The notes under the pieces are model-generated. The model ran no database searches and was not told the DNA's origin. It worked only from the letters and a program-made list of their open reading frames with translations. A DNA stretch of 64,000 bases from Planctomycetota bacterium. GTDB taxonomy: Bacteria > Planctomycetota > UBA8742 > UBA2392. Numbering within the stretch: position 1 is the stretch's first letter; every line of letters begins with the position of its first letter. Shown piece by piece: positions 32,178-41,061 of the stretch. Location of the stretch: contig JADJRK010000001.1 of NCBI GenBank assembly GCA_016712285.1, positions 868,001 to 932,000 of the forward strand. The letters run 5' to 3'. Made by a program: the position numbers and the translations under genes.

Positions 32178-34433
32178 TTATCCCACCTTCAGTGTGACAA
32201 TCGTGATGTCGTCGTGCTGGTCATCGGTCTGCGCGTGGCCCTGGATTGCGTTGACCAGCGTCGTCAGGTATTCCGCCGACGACTTGCTCGCGCACTGGAT
32301 CGTGATGGCCTGCATGCGTTCTTCGCCGAACTCTTCGTTCGTCGGGCTCATGGCTTCCGTGACACCGTCGGTAAAGATCACCGCGCGATCGCCACGCTGA
32401 AGCTGGATGACTTCTTCCTTCATATTGCGCTCAAACAGGCGGCCATCCTTGTCAAAGCCCAGCGCAATGCCGCCCGGGTTGACCTCAATGCACTGCTTGG
32501 TGGCTGCGCGGTACAGCAGCAGCGGGTTGTGGCCCGCGCTGGCGACGGTCAGGCGCGCCGTCGGGATATCCAGCAGCATGTAGAACGCCGTCACGAACAT
32601 GCCGCGCTTGATGTCTTTGGCCAGCGTGCGGTTGACCTTGCAGAAAATGTCGCGCGGCGACAGGTTGTCGCTGGCTTCATAGCTGACCAGCGCCTTGGCC
32701 ATCATCATGACCATGCTGCCCGGGATGCCCTTGCCCGAGACGTCGGCGCACACCATGCCCAGGTGCGTCTTGTCGACAAGGAAGAAGTCGTAGTAGTCGC
32801 CGCCGACCTCTTTGCTGGGCGAGTAGTAGGCGCTTACGTCATACCCCGCAATACGGGGCACGTGCTTGGGCAGCAGGTTTTCCTGGATCTCTTTGGCGAT
32901 ATCCAGGTCGTGCTTGCGGCCCTGGTTTTCAAGCCACACCGACTGCGCGCTTTTCAGGCCCAGCGCCATGTCGCCCAGCAGCCTCGACACGATGCCGATT
33001 TCGTCGCTGCTGCGCGCCAGCGGGCGGTGGTCAAAGTTGCCGCCGCTGATGATCTGGATGTCGTTCATCAGCGTCTCAAGCGGCTTGGTGATGCTGCCGC
33101 CGATCACGAACGCCAGCGCAATGCTCAGGCCGATGCCGACAAACGAAATGCCGAGAATCGACCAGATCAACGCCTGCTTGCGGCTTTGAATCTGTTCACG
33201 GTCAAGGTAGATCGAGATGGACTCGCCTTCGCCAACGTCCTTGGTGAACGCGTAGGCAGCCACGCCACCAATAAACGCGCCACGGTCAATCTTGACGTCG
33301 TCCTGCACGCGCTGGTCTGTGGACTCTTCGCGTTCAAGCGACAGGGTGTCGCCGCGCGGGCTGACAACGTTCAGCTCTTCGCGTTTGAAATCAGGCAGCG
33401 TGTCGTCCTTCATCAGGAACGTGATGTAGCGTACCTGGCTGGTTTCACTGCCCGTCAGTTCATCCAGGTCCTTGACGAAGTCTTCGTGGAAGCCGCGGAA
33501 GATCGTCTTGCGCAGGCCTTGCTGACCCTTGATCATGCGGGTGTCGGTGTCGGTGTCGATGCGCATGCGCAGCTTCTCGAACGAGTCGGCGCTTGAATCC
33601 ATGCCCCAGTCGCGAAACAGCTTGGTGAAGTACGACTTGTACCGGTTCATGGCCGCGATGTTCAGGCGGCGCGGCGCGTTGGGCTCGGCGGCAACCTGGT
33701 TCGGCTTCAACTCGCGCAACTCTGACCAGCCTTCGCCGAGAATTTCCACCCGGATTGCGTCGGCCATCTTGGCGTCGGCAAACTGGAAGTCATCGGGGTT
33801 ATCCAGGATGCTGCCCGCCACCAGGACCCAGACGCGATCTTCTTGAAACTGTTTCCAGTTCGCGAACTCGCGGCACGCCGGAATCCGCGGGTGAAAGCTG
33901 CCGCGCTTGGCGGCTGCGTCCCACTGCATCTTGCGCCAGTAGTCGTCAAACTTGGCGCGGTTGGCCGGCTGACCGAAGTAGGCGATCAGGCCCTTTTCAT
34001 TCAAGCCTGCGCGATATGGGCGATGAATCGCCTCGGCCTGCTGCAGCATGCCCATGCCTGCCTGCTGGATCGTGTCTTCCAGCGCCGACTGCGCGATCAT
34101 CATGACGATCAAGAAGATCAGCAACGAAACGCCGACCGCCAATCCGCTCATCGCAAGCACGATCTTGGTCTTGATCGGCAGGCCCTGCGTCTTGGGCTTG
34201 ACCCGGGGGCGCGGCCCGGCTGTGCCGCCTGCGTGGCCGGCGGATGGGGCCTGCGCTGCTGGCGGCGGTGCAGCCACTTTCGGCCCGCCCACGGTCGGCA
34301 GCTGGCCGGATGATTTCACGGCGGGCGTGGCGCCCGTGGACTTGCGAGCCTGCCCGGCCGGTGGCGGCGTCATCATGCGACGCGTGCCGCCACGGGCGGG
34401 TGTGTTGCCTTCAGATGGTGGTCTGCCTGCCAT
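32178..34433 (-). CDS. HAMP-domain PP2C-type (SpoIIE/RsbU) phosphatase
   Basis: Membrane phosphatase expected to dephosphorylate the STAS antagonist encoded downstream. From MAGRPPSEG (34433): a Pro/Ala-rich cytosolic start, a transmembrane helix (about residues 89-115), a large extracytoplasmic sensor region, a second helix (about 430-455), HAMP (GGSITKPLETLMNDIQIISGGNFDHRPLA), a coiled linker, and the PP2C domain with AYYSPSKEVGGDYYDFF, MVCADVSGKGIPGSMVMMMAKAL, VIFTDGVTEA and the terminal DDITIVTLK. 751 residues. Start chosen at 34433, 18 bp after the pgpA stop; upstream in-frame codons overlap pgpA. Confidence 0.92.
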   Translation of the reverse strand: MAGRPPSEGNTPARGGTRRMMTPPPAGQARKSTGATPAVKSSGQLPTVGGPKVAAPPPAAQAPSAGHAGGTAGPRPRVKPKTQGLPIKTKIVLAMSGLAVGVSLLIFLIVMMIAQSALEDTIQQAGMGMLQQAEAIHRPYRAGLNEKGLIAYFGQPANRAKFDDYWRKMQWDAAAKRGSFHPRIPACREFANWKQFQEDRVWVLVAGSILDNPDDFQFADAKMADAIRVEILGEGWSELRELKPNQVAAEPNAPRRLNIAAMNRYKSYFTKLFRDWGMDSSADSFEKLRMRIDTDTDTRMIKGQQGLRKTIFRGFHEDFVKDLDELTGSETSQVRYITFLMKDDTLPDFKREELNVVSPRGDTLSLEREESTDQRVQDDVKIDRGAFIGGVAAYAFTKDVGEGESISIYLDREQIQSRKQALIWSILGISFVGIGLSIALAFVIGGSITKPLETLMNDIQIISGGNFDHRPLARSSDEIGIVSRLLGDMALGLKSAQSVWLENQGRKHDLDIAKEIQENLLPKHVPRIAGYDVSAYYSPSKEVGGDYYDFFLVDKTHLGMVCADVSGKGIPGSMVMMMAKALVSYEASDNLSPRDIFCKVNRTLAKDIKRGMFVTAFYMLLDIPTARLTVASAGHNPLLLYRAATKQCIEVNPGGIALGFDKDGRLFERNMKEEVIQLQRGDRAVIFTDGVTEAMSPTNEEFGEERMQAITIQCASKSSAEYLTTLVNAIQGHAQTDDQHDDITIVTLKVG

Positions 34434-34450
34434 GCGGTAGACCTGCTCTC

Positions 34451-34957
34451 TCACATTAAACCGGGCACCGCCACGCGGAACGCCCATACTGTCCATGCCG
34501 CGAACACAGCGGCAGCCAGATCGTCTGTCAGTATCCCCAAGCTCCCGGGCAGCCGTTCGAAACTCCGGACAGGCCAAGGTTTAGCAATATCGTAGAACCG
34601 AAATGTTAGTAACCCTGCGAAAATGTCCAAGAGTGAACCCGCCGGGATCAGTGCCAGCGTTAGAAACAGCCCGGCGGCTTCATCCAGCACGAACCAGCCG
34701 GGATCTTTGCCCAAAGCGGGGTCTTTCAGGACCTGCCGACCCACCAGAAAGCTCAAGACCGAGAAGGCCACGGCCCCGCCAACCCACGCCAAGGGGGTCG
34801 CGCCGGGGATGTAAAACAACCCGACCGCCAGCCCGGCAGCGACCAGGCTGCCACTTGTACCCCGCAGAACGGGTGCAAAGCCCGACAAAAACAGGCTGCC
34901 CAGCAACACCGGCGGGCGAAGCAACTGGCTAGCAGGCGGATCGGTCACTTTGAGCAT
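34451..34957 (-). CDS. pgpA: Phosphatidylglycerophosphatase A
   Basis: Removes the phosphate from phosphatidylglycerol phosphate in phospholipid synthesis. The family fingerprint DPGWFVLDEAAGLFLTLALIP and the FRFYDIAKPWPVRSFERLPGSLGILTDD motif are present, with several hydrophobic segments in 168 residues. Start ATG at 34957. The next gene (PP2C phosphatase) begins 18 bp after its stop, so membrane-lipid synthesis and partner-switch signalling share an operon. A repeat island lies upstream. Confidence 0.92.
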   Translation of the reverse strand: MLKVTDPPASQLLRPPVLLGSLFLSGFAPVLRGTSGSLVAAGLAVGLFYIPGATPLAWVGGAVAFSVLSFLVGRQVLKDPALGKDPGWFVLDEAAGLFLTLALIPAGSLLDIFAGLLTFRFYDIAKPWPVRSFERLPGSLGILTDDLAAAVFAAWTVWAFRVAVPGLM

Positions 34958-35403
34958 AGGCGAATTTCAGGGCCGGCTTGCCCAGTGTGCCAATAGAAAC
35001 TGCGAAAGCCGCAAAAAGCTGTGATCCACCAAGGACACGAAGTGCCACGAAGAACTGCACGACATTATGAGGCAGTTGCCTTGGTAGTCCTTTGTGCCTT
35101 AGTGCCTTTGTGTGGGACAGAAGTTGCTTCACGGCGGCTTCACACAAAGGCACGAAGACACGAAGAACTGCTTTACGGGGTTATTGCCACTGCATCACGC
35201 GAAGGCGCGACGAGCGCGAGGGCCGCGAAGGAGTGCCAAGACTCGTCGTTTGGGTTGCTCTGTTCCTCTGTTGGCCCGTGTTCAACCGCACTGGCAAAAG
35301 CCCAACAAGCGCACCACGCGTTTGCCCTGTATCCATCGCCCATCGTCAGGTATGGTATGCCCCCTGCGCGCCGGGGGCTCACCACTGCCTGACAAGAAGC
35401 TGA
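34958..35403. repeat. Octamer-type intergenic repeat island 5 (no gene)
   Basis: From about 35021 to 35235: TGATCCACCAAGGACACGAAGTGCCACGAAGAACTGCAC, GTAGTCCTTTGTGCCTTAGTGCCTTTGTGTGG, CACACAAAGGCACGAAGACACGAAGAACTGC, and a degraded end. Same unit and linkers as the other islands. It separates divergently transcribed pgpA and mlaE, so the promoters of both lie in its edges. Any reading frame here is an artefact. Confidence 0.75.
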
Positions 35404-36225
35404 ATGTCCGTACTCGCTGACGTTGTTGCCGGAATGGGTTCGTGGGTCAATCGCCAGCTGGCGACCCTTGGGGCCGCGGTGCGCTTTGGCGGGGCCGCCA
35501 TCGGCTTTGGCATACGCGGCTTGTTCAACAAGCGCATTTATCCGCGCCACGACCTTATCGTGCAAATGGACTACACCGGCGCCCGCAGCACCGTGATCAT
35601 GGTGCTGCTCGGTTTTCTGGTCGGTGGGTCTCTGGTGCTTCAGACCACGCCCAGCCTCGCGCGTTACGGCCCAGCCGAGCTTGTGGCCGGCGTTGTCGGT
35701 GTATCCGTGCTGCGCACACTGGGGCCGCTGCTGGCGGCGATCATCTTTGCGGGCCGCGTCGGCGCGGGCTACACCGCCGAGCTCGGCACCATGGCCGTCA
35801 GCGAAGAGATCCAGGCGCTCGACACCATGGGCATTCACCCAGTTGGCTACCTGGTCGCGCCGCGCTTCATGGCCGCGGTACTGATGCTGCCCGCGTGCAC
35901 GGTGCTGTTCGACCTGTCGGCGCTGATCGGCGGCTACCTGGTGGGCGTATACAACTTCGGCATCACGCACGAAGCCTGGATGGAGGTGACCGCGCGCTTC
36001 GTCAGCATGTCGAACTTCACGTTCGGCATTTGCAAAAGCGTGGTGTTCGCGATGATCATCACGCTGGTGTGCTGCTTCAAGGGCTTCACGGTCAAGGGCA
36101 GCGGCATGGAAGTCGGCCGCGCGACCATGCAGGCAATCGTGATCTGCCTGATCCTGATCATCTTCTCTGACTTCGTGCTTTCGATGGTCTACAACTTCCT
36201 GGTCAAGATGAGGATCGTCGATTGA
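35404..36225 (+). CDS. MlaE/YrbE-family ABC permease
   Basis: Membrane component of an MCE/Mla-type lipid transporter at the inner membrane. 273 residues with five or six hydrophobic segments. The family motif GRVGAGYTAELGTMAVSEEIQALDTMGIHPVGYLVAPRF is clear, followed by KSVVFAMIITLVCCFKGFTVKGSGMEVGRAT. ATG at 35404; the gene overlaps the ATPase gene by 4 bp. It is first of a run with the ATPase and two MCE proteins, i.e. an Mla-like retrograde or anterograde phospholipid/sterol transporter; direction is not inferable. Confidence 0.94.
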   Translation: MSVLADVVAGMGSWVNRQLATLGAAVRFGGAAIGFGIRGLFNKRIYPRHDLIVQMDYTGARSTVIMVLLGFLVGGSLVLQTTPSLARYGPAELVAGVVGVSVLRTLGPLLAAIIFAGRVGAGYTAELGTMAVSEEIQALDTMGIHPVGYLVAPRFMAAVLMLPACTVLFDLSALIGGYLVGVYNFGITHEAWMEVTARFVSMSNFTFGICKSVVFAMIITLVCCFKGFTVKGSGMEVGRATMQAIVICLILIIFSDFVLSMVYNFLVKMRIVD

Positions 36226-37109
36226 GCGGCAGCCCGCAAACCAGCCTGCCCGCGACCGGCGCCGACTCAGGCGACGCCGCCATTGTCGTGCGCAACCTGA
36301 CGAAGACCTACGACGACAACATCGTGCTGAACGACCTCACGTTCACCCTTGAGCGCGGCAAGGTGTATGTCGTTATGGGCCCCTCCGGTTGTGGCAAGAG
36401 CACGCTGCTGCGCCAGTTGATCGGCGCCGAGACCCCCGACGCCGGCCACGTCACCATCGGCGGCGTTGATATGCACAGCCCCGACCGCAAAGTACGCGAC
36501 GAGGCGCGCCGCAAGTTCGGCGTGCTGTTCCAGAGTGCCGCGCTGCTCAACGGCTTGACCGTGGCCGAGAACGTGGCATTGCCGATCCAGCGCCACACCG
36601 ACCTGCCGCAAAGCACGATCGACCTGATGGTGCGGCTCAAACTTGAGCTCGTGGGCATGGGTGCGGCATCCGACAAGTATCCCTACGAGATCAGCGGCGG
36701 CATGAAGAAGCGCGCCGGCCTCGCCCGCGCCATCGCGCTGGACCCTGCGATTGTCTTCTACGACGAGCCCAGCGCCGGCCTTGACCCGGTGATGATCGGC
36801 GTGATCGACAAGCTGATCATGGACCTCACGAACAAACTCGGCATCACGTCGGTCGTCATCACCCACGAGATGCCCAGCATCTTCCGCATCGCCGACGAAG
36901 TGCTGATGCTCTACAACGGCCGCTTCGTGTTTCGAGGCACAGCCGAGCAGTTGCGCCGCAGTTCAGACCCGCTGGTACGCCAGTTTCTCAACGGCGACCC
37001 CGAGGGCCCGATCAACGCGCCGCGCCAGCTGGCCGAGCTGTCTGACCGCCTGCTGGGCGGCTCGCGCCGCGCGGGCAACGGCGACGTGTTGAAGGGGGCC
37101 GACGCATGA
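36222..37109 (+). CDS. MlaF/YrbF-family ABC ATPase
   Basis: ATP-binding subunit for the MlaE permease. Walker A GPSGCGKST, Q-loop FGVLFQSAALLNGLTV, signature ISGGMKKRAGLARAIALDP, Walker B IVFYDEPSAGLDPV and H-loop ITHEM are all present. The extra MKKR after the signature is characteristic of the MlaF/Mkl group. TTG start at 36222 overlaps the permease stop (TTGA). It ends with a 4-bp ATGA overlap into the first MCE gene. Confidence 0.94.
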   Translation: MSGSPQTSLPATGADSGDAAIVVRNLTKTYDDNIVLNDLTFTLERGKVYVVMGPSGCGKSTLLRQLIGAETPDAGHVTIGGVDMHSPDRKVRDEARRKFGVLFQSAALLNGLTVAENVALPIQRHTDLPQSTIDLMVRLKLELVGMGAASDKYPYEISGGMKKRAGLARAIALDPAIVFYDEPSAGLDPVMIGVIDKLIMDLTNKLGITSVVITHEMPSIFRIADEVLMLYNGRFVFRGTAEQLRRSSDPLVRQFLNGDPEGPINAPRQLAELSDRLLGGSRRAGNGDVLKGADA

Positions 37110-38122
37110 GCGGCGACCGCAAACTCAACCTGGTCAGCGGCGGCATACTGCTGGCACTGATCGTGGCGCTGGCCGCATGGTTCGCGTTTGGCGTCTTGCT
37201 CAAGCCCGAGCCCGCACCGGGCCGGCGCTTTGTTGCCATGTTCGATGAAGCCGGCGGCATCAAGGCAGGCGACGCAGTACGCATTGAGGGGCGCCGCGCG
37301 GGCATTGTCACAGACGTGCAGCTCGTGCACGACGACGGCCGCATGCGGGTGCGGGTTGAGTTTGAGATTCGGCCCGGCACAAGCTCCAAGTGGCTCGCCT
37401 CGGCGCAGATTCCCGCGGACGCACGCATTGAGGTTGCCGAGGCGGGCATGTTCGGCCGCCCGCAACTCAACATTCGCGAGGGCCAGAGCAAGACAAAGTT
37501 CATCGAAGAAGGCGGCGAGTGGACCAACACCCGCGGCGCCTCAACTGATGACCCCGTCGTCCAGTTTCGCGAAGGGGTAGAGTCGTTCGACAAGTTGCTC
37601 GACCAATTGAACGAGTTTCTTGCCCCGGGCGGCCAGATGGACGGCATCAAGTCCGCCGTGGCCGACCTGCGCGGCAACATCGAAAACTCCAGCACACGAA
37701 TCACCGAAGCCCTGGCCGGCGCGCCCGAAGCCGACCGCCAGCTCACTCTGCTGAAAGAGGACCTCGACGCGCTGGGCCGCCAGCTTGCCGAGGCGGATGC
37801 GAGCATCGCCGAAAATCTCAAGGCACTCGCTGAAGGCGGCAAGAGCGCCGAAGACGCGGCTGCCAAAATTGATGAACAACTCGCCGACGTGCTCGCGTCC
37901 ACAGACCGGCTGCGCACAGCCATCGAAGACAGCGGCGAGCTGCTGACCGCCAAGCAGGCAGAGGGCCTGGGCACCGAGCTGCGGCGCTTTGCGGCGCGGC
38001 TGCGCATGTCGATGGAAATCGCCAAGGCTGACCCCGCACAAGCGGGGGACCTGCCCAACTGGCGGCTTTCACGCAGATACTTCAACGGGGAAACACCGCT
38101 TCCGGGCGGCGACCCCGAGTAG
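37106..38122 (+). CDS. MCE/MlaD-family lipid-binding protein 1
   Basis: Single N-terminal transmembrane helix (LVSGGILLALIVALAAWFAFGV, about residues 8-28), then an MCE domain (residues ~38-115: RRFVAMFDEAGGIKAGDAVRIEGRRAGIVTDVQLVHDDGRMRVRVEFEI), then a long helical, acidic coiled-coil tail that could form a tube. 338 residues. Start overlaps the ATPase gene by 4 bp. MCE proteins form hexameric rings that carry hydrophobic lipids across the periplasm. Confidence 0.93.
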   Translation: MSGDRKLNLVSGGILLALIVALAAWFAFGVLLKPEPAPGRRFVAMFDEAGGIKAGDAVRIEGRRAGIVTDVQLVHDDGRMRVRVEFEIRPGTSSKWLASAQIPADARIEVAEAGMFGRPQLNIREGQSKTKFIEEGGEWTNTRGASTDDPVVQFREGVESFDKLLDQLNEFLAPGGQMDGIKSAVADLRGNIENSSTRITEALAGAPEADRQLTLLKEDLDALGRQLAEADASIAENLKALAEGGKSAEDAAAKIDEQLADVLASTDRLRTAIEDSGELLTAKQAEGLGTELRRFAARLRMSMEIAKADPAQAGDLPNWRLSRRYFNGETPLPGGDPE

Positions 38123-38143
38123 TCACAGGGCAAGGAGACAGCC

Positions 38144-39229
38144 ATGGCACGCAAAGGAAGTCGATCAGACCTTATCACCGGTGCGTTCGCGCTGCTGGTC
38201 ATCGTGAGCACGATTGCGGTGGTGGCGTTCCTGCAGGACATCAGCCCCAGCGTTCAGGGCGTGCCCTACACGGTGACCTTTGAAGACGTCGGCGGCCTGG
38301 GCAGCAACGCGCCCATCATTGTCGCCGGCCAGCGCGTCGGGAAAGTAACGTCGATCGCCACGCTGCCCGTGGTGTCGGCTGACGGCGGCCGCAAGGTCGA
38401 AGTCGAGGTCGGCTTCGTGATTGCCGAGGAATACGCCGAGACGGTGAGTATTCCCGTCGACAGCGTCGCCCACGTGCAGATGGGCAGCATCTTCGGTTTC
38501 GGCGGCAACCAGATTGTGCTGAAGCTGGGCTCAGCCCGCGAGACCGTCGCCGCGGGCCAGCGCCTGCCCATGAAGGGGCAGCCGCCCGTCAACCTGAACG
38601 AGGTGATGGACGACGCCGCCGCCACCGTGAAGAAACTTCAAAGCGGCATCGACAAGCTGGCAACCGTGCTCGATGACGAACAGTTCAGCAAGAACATCCA
38701 GGACTCGCTAACCTACCTGAAGTCGGCTCTCGAGACGCTGGACCAGGGCCTCAAGACCATGCAGCCGGCATTCGAGAAGATCGACCCGACGATGACCAGC
38801 ATCCAGACCATCGCCAAAGATCTCGAGGCGCTGATCAAGAGCAACAACCAGGCCATCACGGACACGCTGGCCAGTTTCAAGAACGCATCGGGCAACCTGG
38901 AAAAGATGCTTGAAGACAAAGGCGCGGTGCCGCAGCTGGTGGCGAACCTGAACGATATCGCGTCGAACCTTGACCTGCTGGTTGATAACCTGAACGATGT
39001 GATCCTGGATAACCAGTTGAACGTACAGATCAGCATGGAAAACGTACGCGAGACAACCGAAAGCCTGCGAGTCTTCGCCCGCCGCATTGAGCGCGACCCC
39101 AGCCTGTTGATCTGGGGCAGCAGCGCCGAGGTCGAAGACCCCAAGACCGCGCCCAAGCGCGTCACGCCGGACGTAGACGAGATGTCGATTCGCAACTCAG
39201 GCCGCCGGCCGCGCAAGGAAAGCGACTAA
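38144..39229 (+). CDS. MCE/MlaD-family lipid-binding protein 2
   Basis: A second MCE protein, 361 residues, not the same as the first. N-terminal helix (LITGAFALLVIVSTIAVVAFLQ), MCE domain (VTFEDVGGLGSNAPIIVAGQRVGKV, then ATLPV and SVAHVQMGSIFGFGGNQIVL), and a helical coiled-coil tail (DKLATVLDDEQFSKNIQDSL and beyond). It is 21 bp from the first MCE gene with AGGAG about 7 nt before its start. Two paralogous MCE subunits in one operon suggest a hetero-oligomeric ring or stacked rings. Confidence 0.92.
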   Translation: MARKGSRSDLITGAFALLVIVSTIAVVAFLQDISPSVQGVPYTVTFEDVGGLGSNAPIIVAGQRVGKVTSIATLPVVSADGGRKVEVEVGFVIAEEYAETVSIPVDSVAHVQMGSIFGFGGNQIVLKLGSARETVAAGQRLPMKGQPPVNLNEVMDDAAATVKKLQSGIDKLATVLDDEQFSKNIQDSLTYLKSALETLDQGLKTMQPAFEKIDPTMTSIQTIAKDLEALIKSNNQAITDTLASFKNASGNLEKMLEDKGAVPQLVANLNDIASNLDLLVDNLNDVILDNQLNVQISMENVRETTESLRVFARRIERDPSLLIWGSSAEVEDPKTAPKRVTPDVDEMSIRNSGRRPRKESD

Positions 39230-39230
39230 C

Positions 39231-40154
39231 ATGAAGGTGCAGTACCCACAACAGTTCTCTCGCTGCCTGACGCTGTTCGCGTTGCTGCTTTGCGTGATCA
39301 CGCTGGCTTCGTGCGCGCGCCAGCGCCTGACTGCCTTTGAGCAGGGCGCCGAGTTCATGGATTATGGCGACTACCCGCGCGCCATCGAGAAGTTCAAGGA
39401 TATTGAACGCCGCGAGGGCGGCTCGCTTGCAGTGTGTTACAACCTCGGCGTCTGCTACCAGGACATGAAAGACTGGGAGCAGGCGGTACTGTGGTACGAA
39501 AAGGCGCTCGAGTACGACCCCCGCGATGGCGACACACTCGTGAACCTCGGGCTGGTCTACCTTGAACAGGGCCGCGACGTGGCTGCGCTCGCGCGACTGA
39601 AGCAAGCCGCCGACGTCGAGAAAGACCGCGCTTACCCGCTGGTGGCGATGGCGCTGTATCACCAGCGGCGCGGCGAAAAAGACAAGGCGATGGAGCTGTA
39701 CAAGCAGGCCTCCAAGCGCGAAGAGAAGTCGGGTTATCTGTGGTACCACTGGGCCACGCTGTACGAAACGATTGAGCAGAACCAGGGACAGGCCGCGGAG
39801 GCCTATGAGCGCTCGATTGAGTACGACAGCACCAACCCCGCAGCCTTCGAGGGCGCCGCACGCGCCTACTATCGCCTGAACAACTGGCGTAAAGCTGTGC
39901 AGCATTACGACTTCGCGATTCACCTGCAGCCGGACAAACCCAAGTTGTACGTCGCGGCGGCCGACGCATTGATCAAACTGGAGCGCTATGAGCGCGCAGT
40001 GCAGTACCTGTGGAATGCCCGCGGCCTCAAGGGGGCTGACGAGAAAGACATCGCCCGGCGATTGCTCGAGATTTATCCGAAACTGACCGAGCAAGAACGC
40101 GCGCGGCTAGACCCCGCAAGCAAAGAAAGCTCCGCCGGCGGCAACAACGAATAG
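39231..40154 (+). CDS. TPR lipoprotein of the Mla operon
   Basis: A 307-residue lipoprotein: hydrophobic signal with lipobox LASC, then several tetratricopeptide repeats (FEQGAEFMDYGDYPRAIEKFKDI, AVCYNLGVCYQDMKDWEQAVLWYEKALEYD, TLVNLGLVYLEQGRDVAALARLKQA, VAMALYHQRRGEKDKAMELYKQA, FEGAARAYYRLNNWRKAVQHYDFA). The start is one base after the stop of the second MCE gene, so it is surely co-expressed and may be the outer-membrane or periplasmic partner of the lipid transporter, in place of MlaA/MlaC, which are not seen. Confidence 0.88.
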   Translation: MKVQYPQQFSRCLTLFALLLCVITLASCARQRLTAFEQGAEFMDYGDYPRAIEKFKDIERREGGSLAVCYNLGVCYQDMKDWEQAVLWYEKALEYDPRDGDTLVNLGLVYLEQGRDVAALARLKQAADVEKDRAYPLVAMALYHQRRGEKDKAMELYKQASKREEKSGYLWYHWATLYETIEQNQGQAAEAYERSIEYDSTNPAAFEGAARAYYRLNNWRKAVQHYDFAIHLQPDKPKLYVAAADALIKLERYERAVQYLWNARGLKGADEKDIARRLLEIYPKLTEQERARLDPASKESSAGGNNE

Positions 40155-40435
40155 GCCAGCCAATCACTCCAACCGCCGCGAACTCAAGGGTTTCCGGCGG
40201 TTTGCCTTTTTCTGCCCCAAGCACCCACCAACCCCCGCACCTTTTTCGGGGGGTGCCGTGCGACAGTGGCATCGCCTTTCAGGCGATGTAGTTGCAGGCG
40301 CTTCCAGCGCCTGTACGCCTCGGGCTGGAAGCCCGAGGAACGACATTGGCTGGAAGCCAATGCCACTTTTCTGCGAGTTTCCGCGCCAACGTGTGTCCGC
40401 CGCTTCCTGGGTACGGAGGCTGCACAGGAGCGACC
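40155..40435. other. Short gene-free gap with palindrome cluster
   Basis: 281 bp with no credible gene. 40195-40262 contains a GC-rich stretch with TTTTTCGGGGGG. 40270-40362 holds four hairpins, listed separately. An AGGAG and ATG for the next gene lie at the right edge. Confidence 0.6.
40270..40362. repeat. Palindrome cluster, left copy
   Basis: Four perfect or near-perfect hairpins in a row: CATCGCCTTTCAGGCGATG (40270), CAGGCGCTTCCAGCGCCTG (40295), CCTCGGGCTGGAAGCCCGAGG (40318) and CATTGGCTGGAAGCCAATG (40344). Each has a TTYC/GGAA-type centre. The same stems return at 40920-41043 in the opposite order, flanking the gene between them. Confidence 0.9.
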
Positions 40436-40903
40436 ATGGCCAGGTTTCAGAAAGTCGGCAACCGCAACCGCGACGACAAACGCTTTCGCGACACGCTGCG
40501 TCGCGAAGACCACTTCAAGCAGGCATACGAAGCGCTGCTGGCCGAAAGCGACATTGCGCGCATCGAAGCCGAGATCCGCGACTGCGAGCAGGTCAAGCGC
40601 ATGTGGCGCAAAGAAGCCAACGCCCGCGAAAAGATCCTCGACGGCGGCGACGTAGACCGCACACGCTGGCAGGTCTCGCCCATGGCCCTGCAACGCGCCA
40701 ACATGCGCCAGCAAAGCCTGATCCTGCAACGCCAGCGAGTGCAGAAACTGCTGCTGCAACAAGCGGAAGAAGCCACGCAGCAGCGCTTTCCAGATCCAGC
40801 AAAGCCCACCGAAACCAGAAAACAGGAGCCCGGAGCGCCAGCGACGGGTAACCCAGCGACCCAGGCACCAGCACCCGAAAACCACAGCAACGCACCACCG
40901 TAA
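40436..40903 (+). CDS. Hypothetical protein between inverted palindrome clusters
   Basis: 155 residues starting MARFQKVGNRNRDDKRFRDTL; charged, helical, with a coiled-coil-like middle (EAEIRDCEQVKRMWRKEANAREKIL) and a Pro/Ala-rich tail. I do not recognise a family. AGGAG lies 5 nt before the ATG at 40436; the longer frame from 40292 runs through the palindrome cluster. The gene is framed by clusters of the same palindromes in opposite order, suggesting a mobile or duplicated cassette. Confidence 0.55.
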   Translation: MARFQKVGNRNRDDKRFRDTLRREDHFKQAYEALLAESDIARIEAEIRDCEQVKRMWRKEANAREKILDGGDVDRTRWQVSPMALQRANMRQQSLILQRQRVQKLLLQQAEEATQQRFPDPAKPTETRKQEPGAPATGNPATQAPAPENHSNAPP

Positions 40904-40919
40904 ACACAGCAAGAAGTGG

Positions 40920-41043
40920 CATTGGCTTCCAGCCAATGTAGTCGCAGGCGCTTCCCGCCTTCGCTAAAGCTTCGGCGGGCATGCCAGCGCCTGCACGCCA
41001 CGGGCAAGGATGCCCGTGAAACTCCATCGCCTGGAAGGCGATG
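40920..41043. repeat. Palindrome cluster, right copy (order reversed)
   Basis: CATTGGCTTCCAGCCAATG (40920), a nested CAGGCGCT...AGCGCCTG stem with an inner CCCGCCTTCG/CTTCGGCGGG stem (40945-40993), CACGGGCAAGGATGCCCGTG (40998) and CATCGCCTGGAAGGCGATG (41025). Compared with the left cluster, the order CATTGGC, CAGGCGC, CACGGGC, CATCGCC is the reverse. This is how an inverted flanking copy would look. Confidence 0.9.
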
Positions 41044-41061
41044 CTACTCGCGAGGGCCAGC

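Noticed and set aside
31890..33596. 568-residue plus-strand reading frame opposite the PP2C phosphatase gene
   Set aside because: It lies opposite the phosphatase and kinase genes, whose motifs are exact on the minus strand. Its translation is Arg/His/Ala-rich with no domain, as expected for a GC-rich antisense frame.
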